This document shows positions 8,177-16,527 of a stretch of DNA of 51,800 bases, one piece after another. Source of the DNA: Actinomycetes bacterium. GTDB taxonomy: Bacteria; Actinomycetota; Acidimicrobiia; Spongiisociales; JAHEDJ01. Position numbers and translations under genes: made by a program. Numbering within the stretch: position 1 is the first letter of the stretch; each line of letters opens with the position of its first letter. The notes under the pieces are model-generated. The model ran no database searches. It was not told the origin of the DNA and saw nothing but the letters and a program-made list of their open reading frames with translations. The stretch is taken from positions 1 through 51,800 of the forward strand of contig JAHEDK010000020.1 in the NCBI GenBank assembly GCA_024641245.1. The letters are read 5' to 3'.

Positions 8177-10399
8177 TCAGAAGGCTATGTCCTCCGGACG
8201 GACCGGCACCCTCGTCAGCGCCTTGCCGGTGGCCGCCCGTAGCGCGGCAACCACCGCCGGGGTGGAGCTGATGGTCGGTAGTTCGGCGAAACCTTTGGCA
8301 CCGAACGGTCCCCAGCTAGACGGCTGTTCGATGAGGACGGCCTCAACCGGTGGCGCGTCGAGGAACGTCGGCAGCAAGTAGTCGGTGAAGCTGGCGTTAC
8401 GGACGACACCATGATCGATCACGAGTTCCTCCATGATGGCCAACCCGATGCCTTGCATCGTGCCGCCTTCGATCTGTCCGATGACCGACATCGGATTGAG
8501 GGCGAAACCCACGTCCTGGGCCGTGTCGATCTTCACGACCTTAACCAAGCCCAGCACCGGATCCACATCGACGACCGCCCGGTGGGCGGAAACCGCGAAG
8601 TCAACGTGGAGGTTGCCCTGTCCGTTCTCGTCGGGTTCATCGGTCTCCTGATGCCGGTGACGGACGTGAGCAGAGAACTCTCGCTCGAGGCACGCCTCCA
8701 CCAGCGAGACCACGAGTTCACCGTTGCGCCAAACGCCATCGTTGGAGAGCGCCTCCGCGCCGTAGTGTTCGAGGATCTCGGTTCGGAGTTGTTCGGCCGC
8801 CCTCATGACGGCCCCTCCAGTCATCTGCGTCTGCCGGGAGGCCGAAGTGGACCCGGCGGAGCCGATCTGCGATGTGTGATCGAAGACGACCCGTACGGAC
8901 TCCACGCCGGTCACAGTTCGGGCGATCTGCTCGAGCACCGTCACCATGCCCTGGCCAACTTCGATGGCCGCAGTGTGGATATCGATGCCAACCGGAGTCA
9001 ACGTGAGTCGGGCTTCGGCAAAGTCGTCGAAGCCCTCAGAAAAAGCCAGATTCTTGAACCCCACCGCATAGCCGACGCCTCGTACCACAACCGAAGATGG
9101 AGTCGTCAGACCGGTGCCCCCGGGGAGGTCCCGCACATCCGAGGAGATCGAGTCTTCGGGGAGGGGCATCGCTCGAACCGATTCGATCACTTCGCGAGTC
9201 GGCAGTGGTTCGGTAATCACCTGACCGGTGGTGGCCAGCACATCTCCCGGACCGATGGCGTTGAGAAGTCGCAGTTCGAGCGGGTCCATCCCGAGTTCCT
9301 CTGCGAGGCGGTCCATCTGAGATTCGACGGCGAAGCCCGTCTGCACGGCACCAAAACCGCGCATCGCACCGGCCGGAGGGTTGTTGGTGCGAAGGGCGTA
9401 TCCATCGATGAAGACGTTCGGACAGCGATACGGGCCGACCGCGAATCCGACCGCGTTGGCGACCACCGCCGGGCTGGTCATCGAGTAGGCGCCTCCATCG
9501 AGGAGCAGCTTCGCTTCCACTCGAACCAGATTGCCATCGAGGTCCGCTTCGTGGCGGTAGTACATCCTCGCCGCGTGCCGCTTCACATGGGCGGCGAAGC
9601 TCTCCGCGCGGCCGAACACCATGCGAACGGGTCGCCCGGACTGGAGTGCCAGCAGACAGAGATGCGTCTGCAGGCTGAGATCCTCCCTGGCGCCGAAGGC
9701 ACCACCGAGTCCGGTCGGGTGAACCCGGACCTCCTCCGGCCGCAGGCCGAGACACGCCACAATCTGCTCGTGGTCGACGTGTGTCCACTGCGTCGGTCCG
9801 TAAACATCGATACCCCCCGCCCCATCGGGTATCGCGATACCGGCTTCGTTCCCGAGCGGAGCCTGATCCTGGGTGGCCGTCTCATAGGTAGCCTCCACGA
9901 CCACGGCACCGTGAACATCCCGGACGCCCCGATATGCCACCGCCTCTCGCAACACCTCACCGGCTGCAAGAGCTTCGTCAACGTCGGTCAACGGATCCAG
10001 GTATTCATACTCGACTTCGATAGCGTCTGCGGCGGCCCTGGCGGTCGTCGGGTCGTCGGCGGCAACAATCGCCACGACTTCACCCCAATAGCGAATGGTC
10101 CCGTCGGCCAGCACCGGTTGATCGGTGACGATCTGGCCCTGAAATCGTTCAGCGGGAAGGTCGTCGTACGTCAGGACCGCGTGGACGCCCGGCATGGCTA
10201 CGGCCGGCCCCACATCGACGCTGGTGATCGTGGCGTGCGCATGAGGAGCGCGACGCGTCGCCCCCCACAGCATGTCCTGAGCGTGCAGATCGGAGGCATA
10301 GGCGAAATGTCCGGTGACCTTCGGGATACCATCCGGGCGCGGTGCCGACTCACCGACCCCGAACGCCACCCCCACTTCGGTGTCGGCGCGAGTCGTCAT
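8177..10399 (-). CDS. xanthine dehydrogenase, molybdenum-binding subunit
   Basis: Large catalytic subunit (740 residues) that hydroxylates hypoxanthine and xanthine using molybdopterin. Visible family motifs: GGAFGAREDLSLQTHL, PPAGAMRGFGAVQTGFA, EVGQGMVTVLEQI, SAGSTSASRQTQMTGGAV and, near the C-terminus, FGAKGFAELP with the catalytic Glu position. The gene starts at ATG 10399 with GGAGGGAAC upstream and overlaps the stop of the iron-sulfur subunit gene in an ATGA. It is the last gene of an operon ordered FAD, 2Fe-2S, Mo. A CO dehydrogenase-like enzyme is the main alternative, but the diagnostic selenyl/Cys loop of CoxL is not seen and the neighbours are purine enzymes. Confidence 0.9.
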   Translation of the reverse strand: MTTRADTEVGVAFGVGESAPRPDGIPKVTGHFAYASDLHAQDMLWGATRRAPHAHATITSVDVGPAVAMPGVHAVLTYDDLPAERFQGQIVTDQPVLADGTIRYWGEVVAIVAADDPTTARAAADAIEVEYEYLDPLTDVDEALAAGEVLREAVAYRGVRDVHGAVVVEATYETATQDQAPLGNEAGIAIPDGAGGIDVYGPTQWTHVDHEQIVACLGLRPEEVRVHPTGLGGAFGAREDLSLQTHLCLLALQSGRPVRMVFGRAESFAAHVKRHAARMYYRHEADLDGNLVRVEAKLLLDGGAYSMTSPAVVANAVGFAVGPYRCPNVFIDGYALRTNNPPAGAMRGFGAVQTGFAVESQMDRLAEELGMDPLELRLLNAIGPGDVLATTGQVITEPLPTREVIESVRAMPLPEDSISSDVRDLPGGTGLTTPSSVVVRGVGYAVGFKNLAFSEGFDDFAEARLTLTPVGIDIHTAAIEVGQGMVTVLEQIARTVTGVESVRVVFDHTSQIGSAGSTSASRQTQMTGGAVMRAAEQLRTEILEHYGAEALSNDGVWRNGELVVSLVEACLEREFSAHVRHRHQETDEPDENGQGNLHVDFAVSAHRAVVDVDPVLGLVKVVKIDTAQDVGFALNPMSVIGQIEGGTMQGIGLAIMEELVIDHGVVRNASFTDYLLPTFLDAPPVEAVLIEQPSSWGPFGAKGFAELPTISSTPAVVAALRAATGKALTRVPVRPEDIAF

Positions 10400-10854
10400 G
10401 TTCCCTCCACCAGACTCTGAATGGCCCGTTCGATGCCTCCGTAGCCCGTGCACCGGCACAGATTTCCCGACAGGGCTTCCCGGATCTCGCCGGAGGTCGG
10501 CACCGGGTTCTGGTCGAGCAAATGCACGCCGGCGACGATGAACCCGGGGGTACAGAAACCGCATTGGACTGCACCGTGCTCGACAAACGCCCGTTGGAGC
10601 GGATGGAGGTTGCCGTCGGTGCCAATGCCTTCAACGGTGGTCACCTCGAGGTCGTCGGCATCCGCGGCCATGACCAAACACGAGCACACGAGATCACCAT
10701 TTAGCAGTATCGAACAGGAGCCACACTCCCCTTGTTCGCAGGCGTCTTTGGTACCCAGCAGTCCGAGTTCCTCTCGCAAAACCTGCAGCAAACTGAGCGG
10801 CGTGGTCACTTCGACGTTGATGGTTCGACCATTGACGATCAGCCGGACATTCAT
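10396..10854 (-). CDS. xanthine dehydrogenase, 2Fe-2S subunit
   Basis: Electron-transfer subunit of 152 residues. The plant-type 2Fe-2S cluster uses C39, C44, C47 and C59, and the second, helical-domain cluster uses C98, C101, C133 and C135 (QCGFCTPGF and GNLCRCTGYG). Both clusters are complete. ATG 10854 overlaps the stop of the upstream FAD subunit as ATGA, so translation is coupled. A GTG three codons upstream is possible. Confidence 0.93.
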   Translation of the reverse strand: MNVRLIVNGRTINVEVTTPLSLLQVLREELGLLGTKDACEQGECGSCSILLNGDLVCSCLVMAADADDLEVTTVEGIGTDGNLHPLQRAFVEHGAVQCGFCTPGFIVAGVHLLDQNPVPTSGEIREALSGNLCRCTGYGGIERAIQSLVEGT

Positions 10855-11651
10855 ACCAGGCACCTCTCGAGCGCCCTGCGAGCCAGGACACCAACGGCCA
10901 TCCGTCGGTATTCGGCGGTCGATCGATGATCGGTTATGGGTCGAGATTCCTCAGAGACGAGTCGCTGGAATTCATCCAGCGCGGCCTCATCGGGGTCCTT
11001 CTCGGCGGACACCATCATCTCGGCCCGCCGGGCTCGAAGAACCGTGGGGCCGACTGCACCGAGTGCCACCGTCGTTTCTCCCGCCTCGTTGCGGGTCACG
11101 CATACGGAGGCTATCGAGATCACCATCGCTTGCCGCACGCCGATCTTGGCAAAGGCGGTTCGCCAGGGCATATCGTCGGGGAGATGGGCACCCAGGATGA
11201 TCTCGGCTGGTTCGAGGGCGTTCTGTTTCGGACCGATCAGGAACTCATCCCAGGGCATCGTTCGCGAGCCATGCTTCGATACCAGTTCGATCGTCGCATC
11301 GACAGCCGCCAGGAATGGCAAAGCGTCTCCGGCGGGACTGGCAGTGCCCAGATTGCCGCCCAACGTACCGGCAGCTCGGATCTGCGGAGAACCAACCGTA
11401 CGTGACAGTTCGGCAAGTGCCGCGATCTCGCTCTCCTCGAGGCGCGCGTAGGTGACACCGGCCCCGATGAATCGGGCGTTCCATGCCTTGAGATCTTCGA
11501 CGTGTCTGAGCGAGATGACATACTCAGGTCGCAGCGCTCCCGCGTTGACCAGAACCATGGTGTCGGTGCCACCGGCGAGGACCAGCGCGTCCGGGTGTGA
11601 TGCGAGTGCGTCGAGAACGCCGGCGACGCTGTCCGGTCGAACGATTTCCAT
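10851..11651 (-). CDS. xanthine dehydrogenase, FAD-binding subunit
   Basis: Medium subunit (266 residues) that takes electrons from the iron-sulfur centres to FAD and on to NAD. The flavin motifs LVLAGGTDTMV (about residue 27) and AGTLGGNLGTASPAGDALP (about residue 100) are typical of the CoxM/XdhB family. It is first in the operon and coupled by ATGA to the 2Fe-2S gene. The start at ATG 11651 leaves about 40 bases to the divergent membrane protein gene, so the promoters must lie very close together or overlap. Confidence 0.9.
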   Translation of the reverse strand: MEIVRPDSVAGVLDALASHPDALVLAGGTDTMVLVNAGALRPEYVISLRHVEDLKAWNARFIGAGVTYARLEESEIAALAELSRTVGSPQIRAAGTLGGNLGTASPAGDALPFLAAVDATIELVSKHGSRTMPWDEFLIGPKQNALEPAEIILGAHLPDDMPWRTAFAKIGVRQAMVISIASVCVTRNEAGETTVALGAVGPTVLRARRAEMMVSAEKDPDEAALDEFQRLVSEESRPITDHRSTAEYRRMAVGVLARRALERCLV

Positions 11652-11690
11652 GAGAGCCAAGCTAGCTTCTCTGGTACAGATCCGGAGGTG

Positions 11691-12389
11691 ATGTACGTGA
11701 CCGAGTTCGATATCGACGCCGTTCTGGCGAGGTGTGAACGGCAGCTCGAGTCGGGTGATTCGATCGATCTGGGAGCGGAAGGATTCTGGAAGGCAGTAGG
11801 GGTCATCAAACGAGATCCCACACTCGTCGATCGGTACGCCGGACAAGTTGGGCGAATCGACCGGCGCGCCTTCGAAGCCTGGGTCTTCCGCAGCTTTCCG
11901 ATCGCGGTGGGAGAGGCAATCCTGTGGTTCGGCACGGTGGCGGGCCTGGTCATCATCGCGGCCGGCTATTACGTTGACGAACCACTGAACGCTCTCCTGC
12001 TTCTAGCCGGAACCGGCGCGTTGCTGGTCACAACGCACGGTCTCGGCCACCTGGTGGTGGGTCGGGCCATGGGCATGAGATTCACGCACTGGTTCATCGC
12101 AGGACTCAGCCAGCCGCAACCGGGAGTGAAGACCGACTACGCCAGTTACCTTCGGGTTCCGGCTCGACGGCGAGCATGGATGCATGCATCGGGAGCCCTG
12201 GTGACAAAAGCGCTCCCGTTCCTGATGCTCGGCGCCGCCTGGGGCATGGAAGCCCCGGCTTGGTCGTGGATCGTACTGGTGGGGCTCGGCATCGTGCTGA
12301 TCGTCACCGATGTGACGATGTCGACCAAACAATCGGATTGGAAGAAGTTCAAGCGAGAGATGGCAATCGCGCGAGCACTGTCCGACTAA
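11691..12389 (+). CDS. membrane protein with a degenerate M50-like HGLGH motif
   Basis: 232 residues with a soluble N-terminus of about 70 residues, then four or more hydrophobic segments. The second membrane segment contains THGLGHLVVGRAMGM, which has the spacing of a site-2-protease HExGH helix but with Gly in place of the catalytic Glu. A later HASGALVTKALPF resembles the region after the active site in M50 proteins. If the relation is real, the protein is a non-catalytic member. GGAGG lies only 2 bases before ATG 11691 and 8 bases before a GTG at 11697, so the true start may be two codons later. It converges on the kinase gene at 12509. Confidence 0.65.
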   Translation: MYVTEFDIDAVLARCERQLESGDSIDLGAEGFWKAVGVIKRDPTLVDRYAGQVGRIDRRAFEAWVFRSFPIAVGEAILWFGTVAGLVIIAAGYYVDEPLNALLLLAGTGALLVTTHGLGHLVVGRAMGMRFTHWFIAGLSQPQPGVKTDYASYLRVPARRRAWMHASGALVTKALPFLMLGAAWGMEAPAWSWIVLVGLGIVLIVTDVTMSTKQSDWKKFKREMAIARALSD

Positions 12390-12479
12390 CAGGTGCGCTA
12401 GATCTCCGGAAGGTTATGGTTCATAGGTTATCGGTTCTGCTTCGCCCGGCACCAACGAGGGCCTCACGCGTAACAACCT

Positions 12480-12498
12480 GGAACTCAGAACCTAGGAC
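12480..12498. repeat. inverted copy of the 5622-5640 intergenic repeat
   Basis: This 19-base word is the reverse complement of 5622-5640 with a single difference. It lies in the 119-base gap between two converging genes (12390-12508). The rest of the gap is AT-richer than the genes and contains further GGTTAT/GGTTC words at 12411-12435. Confidence 0.6.
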
Positions 12499-12508
12499 CC
12501 GGAAAGAC

Positions 12509-14572
12509 CTACAACCTCCCGACGCTGACGGCGTCGTCCTGGTCGAGCCGCACGACCGCGTGCTGCGACGCCAGCGGCAATGAAAGCTCAAACGCGGTGG
12601 TTTCCTCGATGCGGTGGTAGCGAAGGTCGCCGCCCATGAGACGGGCGAGTTTGCGTGCCACCGAGAGACCCAGTCCAACAGAGGCCGGCTGACCTACCGC
12701 ATTGTGTGCACGCTGGTAGGCCTCGAAGATCGACATTTCCTGCCCGACGGGAACACCCTTGCCATCATCCTTGACAGCCACAACGACCCGGCCGGCTCCG
12801 CGGTATACGTCGATCCTCACATTATCTCCGCCGTAGCGAGCGGCGTTGGTCAGCAGATTGCGGACGATCTGGCGGAACCGCAATCCATCCGCTCTGGCGG
12901 CATTAACGCTGATCGATACGGGTACATCGACGTGTCCTTCCGCCCCCAGCAATGCATGTCCCGATACGACGGTCTGGATCTCCTTGCGAATGTCGATCGT
13001 TTCCGGCTTGATCACCAGCGTCCCGGAGTCTGCCCGGGCGCCGACTAGAAGGTCCTCGACGATGTTGGCCAATTCCGAGCTCTGCTCCGAGATCATCATG
13101 AGTATCTCGTTGACCTCTTCATCGCCGAAGAACTCTCGATTGGCGACGAGTTCATGAGAGAGGCCGACGATGCCGGTCAGCGGCGTCCGCAGTTCGTGGC
13201 TCACCGACGCCACGAACTCGTCCTTGGATTTGACCTCTTGCTCGAGTTGTTCCTTGAGCCGTGTGAGTTCCGCGAGCGAGTCCTCTAGCCGCCCGTTCTC
13301 GAGGGAAACGGTGATGTGGCCGGCGAGGGTGGCCAGCAGCTTGGCGTCTGCGGATACGAAGGTCGAAACGTCGTCGAGCCGGTTGGCGACGAGTAGGTAG
13401 CCGAGTGGCCCGGCCGAGCCGATCAACGGCGCCGAGACGGCATCTTTGATCTCAACCTCGTCGGCGACTCCCCTCATCTCGGAGGCTCCGAGCACGCGCG
13501 CCGCCGCCTCGGCCATCGTCCCGGCGAGCTCTCGCTCAATCTCCGTCATGATCACCGGGAACATCATCACTTCCGTGCCTTCCGACGTAACGACGGTCCG
13601 GTAGGCGAGGCGGCTCCCCACCTCAGAGAAGAGAACGATCTCGGCCCGTTCCGCGTCGAGCATCGATATGGCTTCAAGACATGCGATCTCTGCCGCCCTG
13701 TCAATCTGCGGAGCACCGTGGAGACGCCGGCTCGCTTCATAGAGCGACTGGAGGCGGGCCCGTTCCAGTCGCTGCGAGATGTACGCTCGGTATGCAACGT
13801 AGAGAACGGCCGGTGGGGCGGCCGCCAGCCAGAAGGCAGTCGGATTCGACCAGAGGATCATCACGAAGATCAGGCCGAGAAAGGTGTTGACGATCGAGCC
13901 CATCAATGTGAAGGTCAGAACCTCACCGATTTCCTTGAGCGTGTTGCGGCCTCCCGACATGCGGATGGCGATATGCACGAGAACGTTGGCGATCGACACA
14001 CCGACCACAACCGCCAGGAGAGCCGCCAACCACCCGAAATATCCGAGGGCGTCCTCCCCGGTGCCCACCAAGCGGAAGATACCTATTGTCGTGGAGGTGA
14101 CGACGATTCCCTGCGCGACATTGAAGGCCACTCGGACGGCCGACTGCTTCCGATGCAACGTGAACGCCAGAAAGCTTCCGATAGCCTGGGCGGCGATGAG
14201 GGTGAGCGGCAGTGCCGAGAAGAGCCCAACGATCAGCGGCACCTCACTCATCGAGAATGAATGGGCGTTCTTGCGGAACCGAAGGTGCACGACCGCAATC
14301 TCGCCCAGGGCGAACGCTGGAGCGAGCATCCAGAACGTGACCTCGACGGGCCCGCCCAGCCGATCGAACGGTGCGATCAACCAGACCATCGCCGCGCCGA
14401 TCGCCAGCAGCGGAATCGTCAGCATCCAGACGGATCCTGATCTTCGGGCCACTCGGGCCCGGATGCGTCCGCTTGATTGTGCCGGGTTCATTTCACGCTT
14501 TCGCGAGCCAATTCTGCTTCTGGTCGGCCGCGGAACGGCCTTTTTCAGGTCCGGAACGGCGGTGGAAGTCAT
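12509..14572 (-). CDS. membrane sensor histidine kinase with GAF domain
   Basis: A 687-residue kinase. About eight N-terminal hydrophobic segments (50-265) are followed by a short coiled coil, a GAF-like domain (about 285-425), and a second coiled coil. A HisKA domain carries H459 in SVSHELRTPLTGIVG. The HATPase domain has N575 (RNLLTNAARYGG), DDGKG (602-606) and GLGLS. All catalytic boxes are intact. The membrane part resembles MASE1-type sensors, whose ligand is unknown. It starts 15 bases after the subtilase stop, so the two are probably co-transcribed. No response regulator lies beside it. Confidence 0.9.
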   Translation of the reverse strand: MTSTAVPDLKKAVPRPTRSRIGSRKREMNPAQSSGRIRARVARRSGSVWMLTIPLLAIGAAMVWLIAPFDRLGGPVEVTFWMLAPAFALGEIAVVHLRFRKNAHSFSMSEVPLIVGLFSALPLTLIAAQAIGSFLAFTLHRKQSAVRVAFNVAQGIVVTSTTIGIFRLVGTGEDALGYFGWLAALLAVVVGVSIANVLVHIAIRMSGGRNTLKEIGEVLTFTLMGSIVNTFLGLIFVMILWSNPTAFWLAAAPPAVLYVAYRAYISQRLERARLQSLYEASRRLHGAPQIDRAAEIACLEAISMLDAERAEIVLFSEVGSRLAYRTVVTSEGTEVMMFPVIMTEIERELAGTMAEAAARVLGASEMRGVADEVEIKDAVSAPLIGSAGPLGYLLVANRLDDVSTFVSADAKLLATLAGHITVSLENGRLEDSLAELTRLKEQLEQEVKSKDEFVASVSHELRTPLTGIVGLSHELVANREFFGDEEVNEILMMISEQSSELANIVEDLLVGARADSGTLVIKPETIDIRKEIQTVVSGHALLGAEGHVDVPVSISVNAARADGLRFRQIVRNLLTNAARYGGDNVRIDVYRGAGRVVVAVKDDGKGVPVGQEMSIFEAYQRAHNAVGQPASVGLGLSVARKLARLMGGDLRYHRIEETTAFELSLPLASQHAVVRLDQDDAVSVGRL

Positions 14573-14587
14573 GCGGTTCCGGTTGTC

Positions 14588-16375
14588 CTAGTCCCAGCTC
14601 ACGCCGGACCAGGCACTGTTAGACCAGGACAACCCCGACCACGACAATCCCGACCAGCTCAACCCGGACCACGAAACCCCGGACCACGACACTCCAGACC
14701 ACGAAACCCCGGACCAGGACACTCCAGACCACGAGACTCCCGACCACGAAACACCATTCCAGTCGCCTGCGCTCCAGCTGACACCAGCGGCCGTCAGCTT
14801 GGCGTACAGCTCGCCCACCCAATCGGATCCGAAGATGTCTTGCTCGCCGGTGAGGGTTTCGCCATCGAGGGCAATGTTGTAAGAGCCGCGAGCACCCTCG
14901 AGCGATCCCGTACCTTTCGATCGCAGATGGGTCTGCGACGGATAGGAGTTGTTCCGGTTGTAGGCCGCCGCGTTCAGATCGATGAGGCCTGCCCCCTGGC
15001 AGTTGGACTTCGCATTGGGGATGGGGTTGGCAGTACTCATCAAGAGAGCCTTGACATGGTCTGGCGTGGCCGACGGGTTCTGATCGATGATCAGTGCCGC
15101 AGCACCAGACACGACGGCAGCCGCCTGTGATGTCCCGCTCCCGAGCATATAGTCCGCACCGATCACCGCTTCAGGGTGTCCGATATCGGCATTCGAACCG
15201 GGGTTGCGCAGGCTTACGATCGACCGACCGGGTGCAACGACATCGACGTGGCGCGTATCAGTGCCGCAGTTCGAGAATTCGGAAACCACATCGTCGGAAG
15301 TCGTGCCGGTTCCATTGGTCGCGACGGAGCCGACGGCGATCACGAATGGGTCGTATGCGGGATTGCGCAGGGCGAACTCGTTGCCGTCATTGCCGGCCGC
15401 GACCACAACAACGATGCCACTGCTCCACGCCTGCTCGACGGCAAACGCGAGCGGATCCAGGAGGTATTCCTGCGTACCATCGGTACCGAAAGACAGATTG
15501 AGTACCCTGATGTTGAGGCCATCGGTGTTGCGATGCTCAACTACCCAGTTGATGGCTGCGATGACCTGCGAGACATCCGTGATGCCATCCCGGGTAGCGA
15601 CCTTCAAGCTGACGATCCGGGAATAGGGGGCCATCCCGTAGAACCTTGTTGCTCCGTAGCCTTTGCGCCCGGCGATGATGCCCGCCAGGTGAGTACCGTG
15701 GCCGTTGGTGTCGACGTTGCGTAGCTCTTGATCCTGTGATTCGAAGGACAAATCAGGGCCATATATGAGATTCTTGCCGGCAAACATCCCGTCGACGGGG
15801 GTCACACCGGAGTCGATCAACGCGACATCGACACCTTGTCCGTAGTGACCGTATTTCCAGTAGCGGTACGCATTGGTGACCCTCTCGGTGACGTATGCCA
15901 TCGAACCCTGGTAGTCCCCGGCCTCGTCGGACGCGTAGTTGCTATCGGCGGCCGGGTTGTCTTCGTCGCCGTCGTATCGCTCGGTGGCGTAACCGTCTTC
16001 GTTGTGGTCACCCCAGTTGTCTTCGTGCTCTGCGTTGTCCCAGCCGTGATTTCGTCCGAGGAGGCGCAGTTGCGAGTCGGGGGTAACGGCCGCCACCTCG
16101 GGGTGCTCGGCCAGAAAGCTTGCTGCGCTCGTGGGGATGTCGGCGACGAATCCACCGATCACGTCGAGTTGTCCTACGACTTCGCCACCGTACTCCTCGA
16201 CCATCAATTCCGGTCCATCCCCGGACAGCTCGGTCTCTTGAACGATGAAGCGCTGCGACTCCTCAGCCGGGGCCTCGGTCGGTGGGATGAAAAGCACCGA
16301 CATCGCGATCGCCGAAGCCAGAATCGCGGTTGCGACCCGATACCCATCGATGTTTCCACTATTGGCGATTTGCAT
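14588..16375 (-). CDS. secreted S8 subtilisin-like protease with C-terminal GVSWS pentapeptide repeats
   Basis: 595 residues. An N-terminal hydrophobic segment (about 13-30) looks like a signal peptide. A propeptide-like region and an acidic Asp/Glu/Tyr-rich insert (about 112-156) follow, then the S8 domain with D188 (ALIDSG), H226 (NGHGTH), oxyanion N329 (AAGNDG) and S416 (GSGTSQAA). Residues 531-595 are 13 consecutive pentads: eight GVSWS/GVSWD units, three GLSWS units and two degenerate ones (AGDWN, NSAWS). Every pentad keeps Trp at the fourth position, and the tail ends at SWD. The tail may bind the cell surface or mark export; its role is unknown. It is immediately upstream of a membrane kinase gene. 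Confidence 0.92.
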   Translation of the reverse strand: MQIANSGNIDGYRVATAILASAIAMSVLFIPPTEAPAEESQRFIVQETELSGDGPELMVEEYGGEVVGQLDVIGGFVADIPTSAASFLAEHPEVAAVTPDSQLRLLGRNHGWDNAEHEDNWGDHNEDGYATERYDGDEDNPAADSNYASDEAGDYQGSMAYVTERVTNAYRYWKYGHYGQGVDVALIDSGVTPVDGMFAGKNLIYGPDLSFESQDQELRNVDTNGHGTHLAGIIAGRKGYGATRFYGMAPYSRIVSLKVATRDGITDVSQVIAAINWVVEHRNTDGLNIRVLNLSFGTDGTQEYLLDPLAFAVEQAWSSGIVVVVAAGNDGNEFALRNPAYDPFVIAVGSVATNGTGTTSDDVVSEFSNCGTDTRHVDVVAPGRSIVSLRNPGSNADIGHPEAVIGADYMLGSGTSQAAAVVSGAAALIIDQNPSATPDHVKALLMSTANPIPNAKSNCQGAGLIDLNAAAYNRNNSYPSQTHLRSKGTGSLEGARGSYNIALDGETLTGEQDIFGSDWVGELYAKLTAAGVSWSAGDWNGVSWSGVSWSGVSWSGVSWSGVSWSGVSWSGLSWSGLSWSGLSWSNSAWSGVSWD

Positions 16376-16507
16376 GAAGACTCCCAGCCGTCCGTGTCCC
16401 TACCCGTCGGTAGCTCCGTTGTTGACTCATCGGTATTTCGCCAAATATCCGCGGAATCAAAGGCAGCACACGCAGAGTGACTAGTCTCACTCATCGCGCG
16501 ATCCGAC

Positions 16508-16527
16508 GGGTAGGCGCTTGCCTACCC
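16508..16527. terminator. 8-bp hairpin at the end of the alcohol dehydrogenase gene
   Basis: GGGTAGGC and GCCTACCC are a perfect inverted repeat around a four-base loop. The repeat covers the stop codon of the dehydrogenase gene, upstream of the subtilase. No T tract follows, so termination is only possible. The remaining bases to 16376 contain a second short hairpin (CTACC/GGTAG near 16401-16414) close to the subtilase start. Confidence 0.35.

Noticed and set aside
8411..10420. A 669-codon plus-strand open frame opposite the xanthine dehydrogenase large subunit
   Set aside because: It is an antisense shadow of a high-GC gene; the minus-strand product has all family motifs and good ribosome-binding sites, whereas this one has none.
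12421..12480. Frame reading VGAGRSRTDNL, similar to spurious peptides often predicted near RNA genes and repeats
   Set aside because: No tRNA arms or other RNA structure could be identified in this gap, so it is only repeat-like intergenic DNA.
16376..16521. Possible riboswitch (c-di-GMP type) before the subtilase
   Set aside because: A GGTAG/CTACC hairpin is present, but the conserved c-di-GMP-I core elements could not be found.
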